Shown here: positions 23,301 to 34,601 of the stretch, piece by piece | Numbering within the stretch: position 1 is the first letter of the stretch | Layout of the letters: every line of letters begins with the position of its first letter | Assembly: GCF_964355755.1 (NCBI RefSeq) | Contig: NC_092677.1 | Span: 11,244,601 to 11,308,600, forward strand | Length of the DNA stretch: 64,000 nucleotides | DNA from: Antedon mediterranea | Lineage: Eukaryota; Echinodermata; Crinoidea; Comatulida; Antedonidae | Direction: 5' to 3' | The notes under the pieces: generated by a model | What the model was told of the DNA's origin: nothing | Seen by the model: only the letters and a program-made list of their open reading frames with translations | Databases searched by the model: none | Program-made: the position numbers and the translations under genes

Positions 23301-26019
23301 CGACTGCTGTAGTTGTACCAGTGTACTACTAAGAAAAGTGCGTTATACATTTATTTTTTGAAGTATAAAACTCACAGACTGACTGGTGCTCAAAAGATAT
23401 AACATCACTTTCTGTACTCCTCAGAGCATGAACAATATCAACTTCTTTTGATGCCATCCATGAACTCAGTGTTTGCCCAGCCTTTATATGAAATAACAAT
23501 AACTGCATTTAGTATATAGCAAATTTTTATATTTTAGTTTGTAAGAGATAATATGAATAAAAAAAAACATTAGCGAGACCAACCTGCATTTCTTCTTCTG
23601 AAGAAGCTGTCCGAGAAGGACAGTGAAATTGCCAAGCAGGTTAGTATCGTTAACTTTTGGTTCTTTCGAAAATAATTAATAATGACTATCCAAAACCAGA
23701 GGTTTTTATCATATGAGATAATATTGTATGCACTTTTTATTTTATTTCAACTACATCCAACAGCGAAAAAATCTCCAATTATAGGATGCCTTAAACATAT
23801 TTTGATATAAATATTTACGTTAAAACACAGAAAAATATGTAACATACAAAATGGTAAACGTAGCTGTAAAAACTTTAGATTAAAAAATTGACAAACTGTA
23901 AAAAAAACAATATTGAATCGTTTCTTAGCATATGCGCTTAAGAAACACCATATCCAAAGAAATGACAGATAAAACAAAAAGAAATGAATGAGAAATGAAA
24001 ATAAAGATAACTAGTGGGGTTTAAGTCGAGATTAAAGGGAGAGAGAGAGAGAGAGGTTCATCGGAAGTTGGTTCCAGGGCTTCTAGCAAAAATCAGTCGG
24101 TATTCAGAAGACAATTTAGAGTTTGTTAGAGAAAAAAGCATTAAAATTAAAACTTACAATATTACCGTCGGCAGAAAGAAACAGGATCTCCGTAGTTGAT
24201 GCCGCAGTTGACGGTAACGGCTCGCTGGTAGTTTTAATGGATGTTGTCGGTGTCGCCGTTGTCGGGTTTGCTGTTGTTGATGTCGCCGTTGTCGGGTTTG
24301 CTGTTGTTGATGTCGCCGTTGTCAGGTTTGCTGTTGTTGATGTCGCCGTTGTCGGGTTTGCTGTTGTTGATGTCGCCGTTGTCAGGTTTGCTGTTGTTGA
24401 TGTCGCCGTTGTCGGGTTTGCTGTTGTTGATGTCGCCGTTGTCGGGTTTGCTGTTGTTGATGTCGCCGTTGTCAGGTTTGCTGTTGTTGATGTCGCCGTT
24501 GTCGGGTTTGCTGTTGTTGCTACTACAAACACAACAATATAATACTATGTAGAGGTGATTCTAAAGCTTTGTCAACACTAGTTTGACAAAATAGTGTTAT
24601 GTGCCCAAATATGGTATTGATATGACATCATCGTGTTCCATATATGGACACATCACATTAAACATAAATGTGTAGACAGAGCTTTAGACAACATAGGCTA
24701 CACGACGATGTTCTAATAATACTGAAAACAAACTTATCGTAGAGTTGATTTTTTTAAAGTTTCCTAGTAGTAAAGTAAAATATAAAAAAAATATTACCTT
24801 TACATCCAATAACTTCAAATCGTAAACTGACATGGCCACTCCACCCCGTTGGATTGATACGGATGAAGCGAGCCAAGACAGACTGATAAAATGTGTTTGT
24901 TACCTGGGTATTACTATCCGAATTTCCTGGAAAAGCCTAAAAGATCGTCACCAGTACTTTATGAACAATTACAGAAAACTATATACAAATACAGGTAATT
25001 CATATCGCCATTTGCCTAAATAATTAGCCTACGTACCGCTTCTGATCCAAACTCATCCACTATATTTTGCAACGGTAAACTGATATCAGTCGTGTAAAGA
25101 ACTTTGTATGACGTCACGTAAAAAGACGCATGACTTCTTCCTTGTGTTATTACTCCAGTTACTTTGTTGATTTCTAGAAGATCAGCTTGTATCCATTGGT
25201 TATTGTCTTGAGCACCTGCAGTCCAACCTCCTCTTCCCCCACCATCATGTTGCATATTAAGACGTCCACGATCGGCTCTACGTTCGTAATTGTATTCACT
25301 AGAAGCCGTCAGCTCTGCAGTTCCCTGTTCAACGCCAAGAGCTTCGGGCGCTGTACATGACTCCGTTGCCGCTGCAAGACAAAGATGATAATGATTGGAA
25401 TTTTTTTTCAGTAACATAAGCCTATTCATATAGCGTCGTTCGATGAGGTAAAAGTTTTTTGTTTTTTTTGACAACCTAAAAACTACGCCCGACGCTATCT
25501 CAAGACGACTTGTCTCGTCGGGATGATTCAAGGCAACTCAGACGGTATTGTACGACGAGGCTCGACGAAATGTCTTGACTTGTCGTGCTGTTGAATCCCT
25601 ACGAGACTAGTCCTCTTGAGACAGCGTCGTGCGTAGTTTTTAGGTCGTCGGTAGAACAATCAACATTTTTTTTCTTCCGACGAGACGATTGGTCGCTGTC
25701 TGAGTTTTGGAAAATTATAGACCTTGTAACAAACATTGAATAATTTACGTTTAGACAGAACGGACACTATTACTGCAAAGGGGACGAAGACAAACATTTC
25801 CAACCGTTGTTCATCTTTACAAATCCGAAATTCTTTTTATAAAAGAAAGCAACACATTTATGTCATATACTTTTTAATGTATAACGTTTTAATGATCAGC
25901 TGGTTGGAAGAAAACAAAAGATAAGGAAGAATAAGCCACAAGGAGACAAAATCGTTCTTACCGAACACACTCACGGACAACACGATACCAGACAACACGA
26001 TACCAATCAACAGGTTCAT
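17337..26019 (-). CDS. Adhesion GPCR with discoidin (F5/8C) domain and Thr-rich stalk
   Basis: Cell-surface adhesion receptor. Exons in gene order: 26019-25962, 25371-25037, 24936-24798, 24522-24166, 23606-23584, 23481-23376, 23054-22947, a link not firmly resolved, 21717-21630, 21420-21362, 21049-20932, 20814-20711, 20254-20149, 20008-19794, 19452-19392, 19256-19153, 17924-17762, 17592-17515 and 17402-17337 (TGA); about 770 residues. Signal peptide MNLLIGIVLSGIVLS; F5/8C domain from CTAPEALGVEQG through QWIQADLL and VTGVITQGR to RFEVIGC; a Thr/Ala/Pro stalk of 10-residue repeats; a GAIN region; GPS with CVFYD, KWSTRGC and CFCSHMTSF, which keeps the His-x-Thr cleavage site. The seven helices include KIHVNLIVCMLGVDLLFL (TM2), LLHYLIFCMFMWML (TM3), CWLRSSC before TM5, and VLLPILGVTWVLGAF with YLFNILNSLQGVFVF (TM6-7). 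The cytoplasmic tail is short. The link between 22947 and 21717 needs about 28 nt to keep frame; a weak candidate micro-exon is at about 22459-22486. Confidence 0.85.
18100..18290. repeat. Degenerate GTATCATA repeat copy
   Basis: Contains AATTCTGTAATACAG, GATGCCTGTATCATGGAC, GGTTAAGTTAAGAGTTAGG and AGTACCGAGAATCGGCT, matching in the same order the copy at 28740-28960. It lies in a large adhesion-GPCR intron. Confidence 0.6.
22066..22290. repeat. Tandem repeat of about 92 bp, 2.5 copies
   Basis: GTCCGTTAGCCACTA starts units at about 22068, 22159 and 22252. Each includes ACGTTCAAAATAGATTATAT and ACTTACGTCGTGTGATCATA. It is intronic in the adhesion GPCR. Confidence 0.85.
24249..24520 (-). repeat. 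30-bp coding minisatellite (GPCR stalk)
   Basis: About nine head-to-tail 30-bp units, alternating a single G/A variant, lie entirely inside one exon of the adhesion GPCR. On the coding strand each unit encodes ten residues of the form TTANPTTATS or TTANLTTATS, a Thr-rich, mucin-like stretch expected to be O-glycosylated. Because 30 is a multiple of three, copy-number change would keep frame. Confidence 0.9.
24560..24690. mobile_element. MITE, family with AAAGCTCTGTCTACAC termini (copy 2)
   Basis: The left end is AAAGCTTTGTCAACACTAG and the right end GTGTAGACAGAGCTTT, with ATATGGTATTGATATGACATCA inside in shortened form. It is intronic in the adhesion GPCR. Confidence 0.7.
25475..25643. mobile_element. 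MITE-like element with about 35-bp terminal inverted repeats
   Basis: The left arm starts CCTAAAAACTACGC and continues CGACGCTATCTCAAGACGAC. The right arm is the inverse, ending GCGTAGTTTTTAGG. The interior is rich in TCGTCG/ACGACGAG words. A half copy lies at 7098-7190. It is in the intron before the discoidin exon. Confidence 0.75.
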
Positions 26020-28739
26020 GTTGTTTTATAAACACGTCCAGAAGGTAAACTAACAATGATATAAAAAATATCTATTAGAATTAGAAATCGAACAAATTAT
26101 GTGAACCGGTAAATATCGAGAAATAATCCGTTGCAAATAATCTACAAAAATAGCCGTTGACCTACTGTACTGCGCGGGTTATGAATACTCTGCATATTCA
26201 TAATGATTAGGCCTATCCCATTTTTTTGTCTTATGTGAGATCGTCCCACTTTTATTTCCATCACCATCATCAAAATTTTTAATATAAATACTGTATAGTA
26301 ATTTATGCATATTTGTTTTAACATTTTATTTTTGTTATGTGTATATCATAAATGATTATTGTCGTTTATAGTCTTTTCCATTATCATTATTTACCATAAT
26401 TCTCTCTTATCTTTTAATGTATGATTACCCACTTTTCTATCGGGGCCATGAATATTTTTTTCACAATGGAAATTAACATATGTTTTTAAATCTATTAATA
26501 AAGACCTCGTTGCATGACTGTTGTTGCATGGATACAACAATTTATTATCATTATTGGGCTTTATTATTAAAATACCGAAATGATAAATGAAAGGATTAGT
26601 TTATACGAGGGTGGTATCATTTAATGATAAACGGTTTACATTCAAATAATAGTTTTTTGGGGGTTTTTGTTCTAGTAAATGTCTTTTGAGGCCAGTTCGA
26701 ATTTTTGTTATCATCTACTCTTCTGTTTAATTTATCGAAAACTTTAAAATGTGAAGCCCATACAAATTTACGAACTACGGATGTTCTCTAGAAATTTATG
26801 TTATTTCTTATGACCATTACACAAAACGCGGAGCTTACGGGCGGTTTCCGCTCAGGAGGATAGATACATAGGCCTATTCTTTGTGCGACAAGCTACGCGT
26901 TTTTCCGCTTACAGTTACCGCTCGTCCTTGTAAATTGGCCTTTACCAGTTAATACTACTGTATTCCCTTACACTATTCTCTCATTCACTGTGCATTGTCG
27001 AGGTGGTTGGAGAGTCCTTTCCACTGTCCGTTCGTAAAGAAATAAAGTGAAAAGGTCTTTACATGGAGAAATAAGTTATTTCTTCATGATTTGAATAACG
27101 TTAAACGTATTTATTGAAATATATTATAAAAGACACTTTCACTGATGAAGCCCGAAGCTAATTTTTCTGGTTGTTTTACTTTATCGCTTTGTTTCAGATT
27201 TTTGCTTATTTCATTTTGTATCTCTATTGAGATTCAGCCACTGATACCCACATCATGGTCATTTTTTCGTTGCTTATTTTATTTTGTATCTCTATTGAGA
27301 TTCAGCCAGTGATGATTCCCACACCATTTTCATTTTCAGCAATTTGCCTTTGGATTTATATTTAAGACAGATAGACATATTGCATTAAAACACCTTTTGG
27401 TCTATGCTTGTGTGTCCAAGGTATGCCTAATATACCAATATGTTCAATAACTGTCTTTACCGCATACACGTTATGCCTACTTATTTTGATCGATTTCTCT
27501 TTCCGTTATAATTAATATTTATTTGCAATAAAAACTAACTAGAGTTAGGGTTAAAAACAAATAAAATATATTTTTAAATAAATATGAAGCATACTTACAT
27601 TTTGTAATCCCAGTGATGTTTTTAAATAGATAGGCTTAATGTGAACTTGGTTGTAAACTCGACAAGAGCACGTCATGCACTTATATCACAGTTCCTCCAA
27701 TCATCGCACAACACGTGTAGGTTTGTTATTGGAAGAGAATTGCTATTCAATAATAATGTATAAACAGAGAATAAATTACATTCTTCAAATTTAATTTTTT
27801 TTTAAAATATACATTATAGGATACGGTTTCCATCGGTCTTATAAAAAAAAAAACAAGATTTAAATTGCAGAAATTTTTGAGTAAGGCCTATACCGAAAAA
27901 TGCACCAAATGTGAAATTAAGTACAATACAATTGTCTATTGTAAACATTTCATTCGATGACACTATTATAATTCTGTTCATCTCTGTGGTGGTTTATATA
28001 ACTTAGTTTACTATAGAATAGAAACTGTTTTATACTCTTTATTACGATTATATATTGTTTATACACGGAGTATTTATAGGTTGATGAGACTATTTTATGA
28101 TTATAAAATATACTGTCAGATAATCGATCTATTGGATCGTTTTCGTTTTTACACCGCATTGTGATAATTGCTCTTTATTATTTTTCTGTATAGAAAAGAA
28201 AGATTAACAATACAACATACGTGTTTATAAGGGTTTAAACCACTGCTATATTCAAAACATTTTAGCAGGTCATCACAATAGTTTACCATTACAAAGCGCT
28301 TTGTAATTCCAACTCACGTCGCACGATAAAAACGTACTAAAAAAAGTACTAATAAATCTATAATATGTTGTGCCTTAGCTAGTTAGATAGACTTGTGCCC
28401 CAAGTCTGTCGTTATTTCGAGGCTTTTCGATGTTTACAAGCTCAAGTAGTACACGTATGAAACGCCAAGTGTGCCAAAATATTTATCTTTTAACTAATAA
28501 TTAAGTCAAAACTCCGTCGGGAACCCAGACTATAGGTTAGATTGTGCGTCATATTACAATACTCGTTGCTGTATTCACTCAATAAGCCATTAAAATATAT
28601 ATAAACATTGTCACTGAAACGAAGTGAAAAGTGTACCTTTGGCCTATAAATTGTTAATAAAAACACATATTAAGGAAAAAATTACTGACGTTTCACCCGA
28701 TTCCCAGATTTGGGTGTACCTCCACATTATTTCCGAACT

Positions 28740-28960
28740 ATTAGGAATATTTGGTAATACACAGCATCTCATTTATGGTGCCTGTATCATGTAAGGTTAG
28801 GTTAAGCGTTAGGTTACTACTCTAGCATGGAGGTATAAAATATATATATTTTTTTAATTGTATACCTCCATGCTACTAGATACATGTGAAACACATGATT
28901 TTGTATTAACAAATATGATACTTCGGAAATTGATACAGAGTACCGAGAATAGGCTGGACG
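28740..28960. repeat. Degenerate GTATCATA repeat copy
   Basis: It has GGTGCCTGTATCATGTAAGG, GGTTAAGCGTTAGG and AGTACCGAGAATAGGCT, parallel to 18100-18290. An inner inverted pair ACCTCCATGCTA/TAGCATGGAGGT at 28820-28875 forms a hairpin. Confidence 0.6.
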
Positions 28961-29625
28961 TGAGCAGTATACAACAACTCGATTCTGCAGCTGTCATGAG
29001 ATAGATTCTAATTGACTATCGACAGTCACTTGTGATTATGTATTACGGAATTTTGCATAATACTGGGGAAATATTATGATGTAGATGTGATGAGAGGACT
29101 GATGATGTCAATGTGTCTGTAAGCCATGCTATTTGATTTGAGTGACTGATACAATGTACTGTACTATTATACATATCGGCTGTGTTGTTCTATCTTTCAC
29201 TGAAGATAAAAAATAATATGAGAAATGATACTTTTTACGTGACGTTAATCAAATGAACAGAAACCTATAATTAGAAATAATTATGTAATGGAGTCTTTGA
29301 TTATGCACTGTTATATTGTAATCATGTGTCAAGTTTGTCATTATTGTAATTGAAGAAGATATCTTGCATAGCAACGTTTTTAAGTTGTTGTAAAGAACTA
29401 AAATAAATTTCCAATATTTAAAATTATTAGGTGTAAATTACCATTGTGATATTAATGAAATAGATTGTAGGGTTTCGATATAATATGATTAGATAGAATA
29501 AATCGATACATGCTGATGTTTACATCAACCTTATAAATATTATGTGTCCTTGGTTGTTTCACGCCAACGGGTTTATTTTACAATAATGAGTATCAACTTT
29601 AAAGATACTTTCCTTCTGGAACTAT

Positions 29626-29824
29626 AGTCTAAAGCTTTGTCTACACTATAAAACTACTTTGACAATAAAGATGTGATGTGCCCAAATATGGTAGTGATAT
29701 GCCCAAATATAGTAGTGGTATGCCCAAATATAGTAGTGATATATCATACATATCGTCATATCCATTATGTGGGCACATCACATTTTGTTGTCACATAAAG
29801 TTTGATAGTGTAGATGAAGCTTAA
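29626..29824. mobile_element. MITE, family with AAAGCTCTGTCTACAC termini (copy 3)
   Basis: The left end is AAAGCTTTGTCTACACTATA and the right end TTTGATAGTGTAGATGAAGC. The interior has three tandem copies of a unit containing TGCCCAAATATRGTAGTG, so this copy is internally expanded. Confidence 0.75.
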
Positions 29825-30128
29825 TAGGCCATTTTAATGTGACATAAAAGGTCTTTACTTTGACCAAAAATTGGATCGGAAAGAAAATATTTATTTTATG
29901 AAAATGTGAATTTAAAAAAAAACCGGAAGCAAATTTTCTGTTATTTTCTACAAAATGGCCCATTTAAAGTTTTATTTTATACATTTTTAATTATTATATT
30001 GTACATAATGTAAATGGATGAAGAGATACAAAAATGTCCAAATATATACGTTTTTCGTTTAAAATAGAAAGATACCTAAGATCAAAGGCTCACGAATTTC
30101 AAAAGACAAATGTTTTATATCTCGTATT

Positions 30129-32277
30129 CTACGCAACTCTGTGATCCAATGATTCTTCGTATGTAGGCGGTACACTTGATGTATCTGATGGTGGTGCAAT
30201 CACATTAGGTGCCGTGTAAGGAGGGGGTGGTTCTCCTGTATATGGTACAGTCTCCTCAATCGACATGTGATCACCAACACACGGATCATCGCCCGACGAT
30301 AGTGGAGGATCTATCACATCACGACGTCTTCTATCCTCTTCACTGCCTTGTCTATGAAAGCTACTATAAGTCCCATTTAACTGGGATTGTTCGCCTGTTG
30401 TTAAAGGCGGCGGTATTATATCGCTATTATAAGGAAAATTATGAAACTGTGATGGCGATTCCGGTGGTGCTGTATCTGAAATTTCTGAATATGCTGGACA
30501 TGGATCGACTGTCATTATTGTGGGCATGTCCACATAATTGGGTGTCTGTGCAAATTGAGGTTCTTGTCGCACTGTTTGCGTCCGATTCGGGTAGCGATGG
30601 TGTCTTTTAATCCCACAAAACAACATTAGGACAGACAGGAGACCGAATGTTCCAAGTCCAATACTAGTTAATCCAACACTTGTGTTATCTTTATTATGTA
30701 TAAAAAAAGAGAAGCTTAGTTGAGTAATCACATTTTGACATACATCAAAGCTTATTATTTTAGGATAAAAATGAAAACAAAAATTATTTGTTATGTATAC
30801 TACAGTACAGGATCCCTGTAGTAAGGAGACACTTAGATAGGGGTTCCTGTTTACGCAGGGAACACCGATATGGTTTCCCATAAATACGGGGTGTCAGATG
30901 GAAGGGATTCTGCTGTCATTTTCTTTTCAAATGTTTTCTTTCTTTTTCATATTTAGGCCTATATTTTTTTTTGTGTAAAAACAATCAATGTTGTTTGAAC
31001 GAGTTTTACTCACCAGTCTCGTGAATAAATAAAGTGTATTTATATATATATATATATATATATAAATAAAATAAATAAATAAATAAAATAACAGCAGAAA
31101 ACTTGGTTACATATATATATATATCAGTGACGTTGGTAAATATGTTCAAGAAACTTACCACCATCTTCCTCACCCTCACCCTCACCGGTATTACATCTTA
31201 CTCCAACTTCACGATGATATGAACAAGGTTGAATCGACGTCGTGGGAACAAACTTGCAGTCATCAAATGCCATGCCTGTAATACATTGAACGCTGTAGAA
31301 CAAAACCGGACTTTGTCCTTTTTCAAAATGGGCGCGTTTATACGTTTGAGATCCAGGTGCAAAGCCTAGTTTTACACATACCGCATCACTCTCTTCTGTC
31401 CACCAGTCTGTATCGCATATCGTCCCCCAATCGCCGTCGTCCACGCGTATTTCAACACGGCCCTCAAATTTACTTTCTGAATTTCCTTGCATTAACCTCA
31501 ATTCATAGACAGCATTACCTATACAAGATTGATGACATGTTCTCATATTAATAATATATCTGTAATATCTAACGTTTGTAAAGTAAATATAAATAGTAAA
31601 CATTAGACTATACTCTTGATAACCAAAAAGAAACCTAAACCCACACCCCCACCCCAGTTTAAATCCTCCTAGATACTAACTATTCCGGTTTTGATGTGTC
31701 CTATTAAAAAGATTGACTGTAGGGAATAATCTCTCAAATAGAATGTACACGTCTTTAGTTATACGTTTCTAATATCAGTTTCCTAAAGATCATTGTTTAT
31801 AGGAAAAGGACCCATAAAATATATGGCAAAACTCTAGGGGCAGGGCTGGGGCAAGGTGTCAAAATTTGTCAAACATATATTTAACACGCCCACGTACCTC
31901 TAGCTCCTTCGCAAGGCCCTGTTTGGAACAGGTTGTGTGTAGGAAAAGGACCCCATAAAATGCTACTCTCACTGAGAGTAAATTCAGAAGAATCTTAGAT
32001 TGGAGCAGCAAATTGTAAAACTCTTAATTGAGAATGATTTTCTCAAATCTACACTTAATCTAAAATGTCTGTACGGATATTTTAACGTGACGTGATGCTA
32101 CTAATATTAAGACTGACGTAATGGAAAAGAGTTAGATAGCAAAATAAAATAATTTGAGATAGACATTTCGTGACTAATAAAACTGGGCCCGGATGAAAGG
32201 AACTTACCACCAACGACCATCGACGTCAAACACGCTAAAAATACTATGACTTTGGTTCGTCCCTTTTTTGTTGTCAT
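30129..32277 (-). CDS. Single-SRCR membrane receptor with PPxY cytoplasmic tail (gene B)
   Basis: Paralogue of the SRCR receptor at 12.2-16.9 kb, on the opposite strand. Exons: 32277-32208 (signal peptide MTTKKGRTKVIVFLACLTSM), 31518-31159 (SRCR) and 30688-30129 (membrane helix and tail, TAG); 329 residues, all introns phase 1. The SRCR domain runs from VYELRLMQGN through WGTICDTDWW, AVCVKLGF and FDDCKF to EVGVRCN with six cysteines, followed by an acidic linker. The membrane helix is about TSIGLGTFGLLSVLMLFCGI, then basic KRHHR. The tail of about 150 residues is Pro/Ser-rich with PPPPY and PPTYEES near the C-terminus, which match PPxY, the ligand of WW domains (known for Nedd4-family ubiquitin ligases). 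YVDM and PAYSEI could be Tyr-based signals. This tail is unrelated to that of gene A. The exon-3 acceptor (AAAG at 30689) is not ideal but keeps frame. Confidence 0.8.
31040..31125. repeat. TA / TAAA microsatellites
   Basis: A TA run at 31040-31064, AAATAAAT repeats to about 31090, and a second TA run at 31112-31125, in the last SRCR-B intron. Confidence 0.9.
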
Positions 32278-34159
32278 GTCAAATGTAGGCTTCTCTTGGC
32301 TCGTATATTATTGATACCTATAAATACTGTACGTGTTGGTTTTCGTAGTTCCTGACTTGCATAGTATATTAGTGTTTACTGAAGCCTGTACAAGAGTCAT
32401 TGTTGTTTTTATATTGTATTTCACCAGTGTCCCATTCTAGACGTTCCTTTCAATTTATCTATTGACTATATGTTTGGTAACTGTTATGTAATCCCAGACG
32501 ATACGTTTCAGTGATTTGCACATAGTGTATGTTTAATGATCGTCACATAAGAATTCTTTTGAGCTTTTCCTTTTAATGTGTGATCCAGTGGTCTAAATAT
32601 GCCTATTATTTAGAGTTAGACATACTTTATATTGTATATAGTCTACTGTCAACTTTGTGAATTATAATATCGTATCACTATAAAAGCAATCTTTGATAAA
32701 AGCCATACAATCCGTATATAGAGGGCGATGTAGTTAACTATATACAAAACAGAATATGAGTTATTGCTAGCGTTTATTAAGGTAGATAATTCATCAGCGG
32801 TCATCACTATTCCAGTGCCACCTTATGTGATATTAATTACTCATAAAAATTCTTTCGCTTTTTTAAGAAACAGCATATACTGTACCTCTTTTATTTTTTT
32901 TATAATCTATACAGTATTTCTAAATTTCAAAGATGGAGGCGCGATTTTACATCGGGCGTGTAATGCGCATTGGTCGATAGGGCAACAACAAATAATTATT
33001 CATTTTTAGTATAATCCATTGGTTTTTTTAGTAGAAAAATATAATATACTTCTCTCGCTTTCATCCGGCGTCCCCGGATGATAAAAACTACTGACCAATC
33101 AGAAACAACTTCCCAAATATGACCCAATCACGGCATCATAGGCACCGTCGTCGCGATGACACGTGGTGGTGTGAAATCTTGACAAATCGTGAGTGTAAAC
33201 ATTGACCTAGGCCTATATAATTTAATTAATTAATTAATCTTTGGTTTCCATTATGAGACCCAACAAAAACATCGCCAATATCTTATCTTGTAGGTCTCAG
33301 CCTCTTATTTAAAGAAATCACGAACCAGGCCGAGACACTTGTATATAGGGCTTTCCCTGGGAAAGAGCAGGAAGGCCTACAGTGGGAAAGAGCAGGAAGG
33401 CCTACAGTAGGCTAGATCTAAAACAAAATTTATCTTCTGTAGTTTGTTTATTTTATTCAATCGAAACCAACAGCAATAAATTACCCCCACTAACAGGTTT
33501 CATACAAACAATGCCACCATGTCCATACACTGGGCACGCTTTTTAAAAAAATTGATGTTTTTCAAATACACGTTTGAGTGAAAGTAGAAAAGAAAGTTCA
33601 ACGAATAAAAACAAATTCAAAGAGTATCAGATGGTTGATTTTTTTGTTTTCATCATTTATTTTGTTAATAATAGTACAGTATTTAAATACAGTGACTGGA
33701 CTGGACAAATTACACAATACATTGTGCATGAATTAATGTCCAATGGCTAGTAAATCCATGTAAAATGTAATAATTTTCATAACAGCTAAATTTAATATAA
33801 TTTTTATTATTCTTGACCAATCATTATTCTAAATTTGCAAGTTTTCACTTCATAAAATGTCACGTGTCAATTGTTTAAAAAAGGTTTGATAAAAGTTAAA
33901 TATCTCAAACCAGACATCATTGGTGACGTACAGATTTTTCAGAATACAAATAAAAAGAGTAAGTACCGTAACAATGTTGGAATGTTCACTGGCTAAGATT
34001 CAGAGGATTCATTTGTGTTTTTTTTTTAGTTACCGTATTGTAATGCTGTTGAGTGTTTTGATGTCAATTGTAAAACAAAGAAATCAACAAAAGATCTAAT
34101 CTCTGTATCTCAAATTAATCCATAACTTGCAGTTTTATTTACTATGCTTAGTGTAAAAA
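32278..34159. other. Gene-free stretch upstream of SRCR-B
   Basis: No exon recognised. It should include the SRCR-B promoter next to 32277. A 25-bp direct repeat (GGGAAAGAGCAGGAAGGCCT twice) is at 33360-33408. CCAAT-box-like words (ACCAATCAG, CCCAATCAC) cluster at 33095-33130. Confidence 0.5.
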
Positions 34160-34276
34160 AAACCAGATAGTTATTTATTTGTTTAATCTGGAAGTTTCAT
34201 GTGGGCTTTACTGTACATGGTACAATGCAATCTGCACTTGGTACTTCTGTTGATTGAAATTCCTGTGTCTTGATCC
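34160..34276 (-). other. Possible 3' untranslated exon of DAD1
   Basis: On the minus strand a pyrimidine-rich acceptor TTTTCTTTTCAG ends at 34277 and is followed by about 110 bases ending near AATAAATAAC, a poly(A)-signal-like word. A donor-like GGTAAATT follows the DAD1 stop at about 34593. This fits a spliced 3' UTR, but no protein similarity supports it. Confidence 0.35.
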
Positions 34277-34601
34277 TGAAAAGAAAATATGGAAAAATGA
34301 TGGTTATGTGTTGATGGAATGTACCATTATCTTACAGGGGTGGCTATTTTATTTCTTTATTCTGATATAAAATCAATAAGATAAAAACACAAAAAAGTAC
34401 GGAGACGGCAAACTTATTTCCATTGTGGTCCTAAAGTTTAATATATTTGAGTTGTATGTAGCTTGTAGGTTAATGTCGGTTTATCCAGGTAAGCTAGGCA
34501 CAGAATAGACTTACAACTGTGATTTCAAATTCAAAGCAATTTATTGTTGAGAGAATATTTATATAATGAATAATAAAATAGCAAATTTACCAAAATATTT
34601 G

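Larger units (their letters stand above)
26020..30128. other. Gene-free stretch between adhesion GPCR and SRCR-B
   Basis: No exons recognised. Probable 5' region of the GPCR at the left end. At 27120-27360 is a repeat containing TCTATTGAGATTCAGCCA twice (61 bp apart) that recurs inverted at 38690-38850. At 28440-28540 lies a fragment with GTATGAAACGCCA, also seen near 10430, 22855 and 51990. A GTATCATA-type repeat is at 28740-28960. Confidence 0.55.

Noticed and set aside
24123-24552. Plus-strand open frames of Val/Ala-rich and Leu/Ser-rich repeats
   Set aside because: They are the opposite strand of the Thr-rich stalk exon of the adhesion GPCR, whose splice phases fit the minus strand.
34160-34276. 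Separate protein-coding gene downstream of DAD1
   Set aside because: Only a short acceptor-bounded frame of about 30 codons is present; a DAD1 3' UTR exon explains it more simply.
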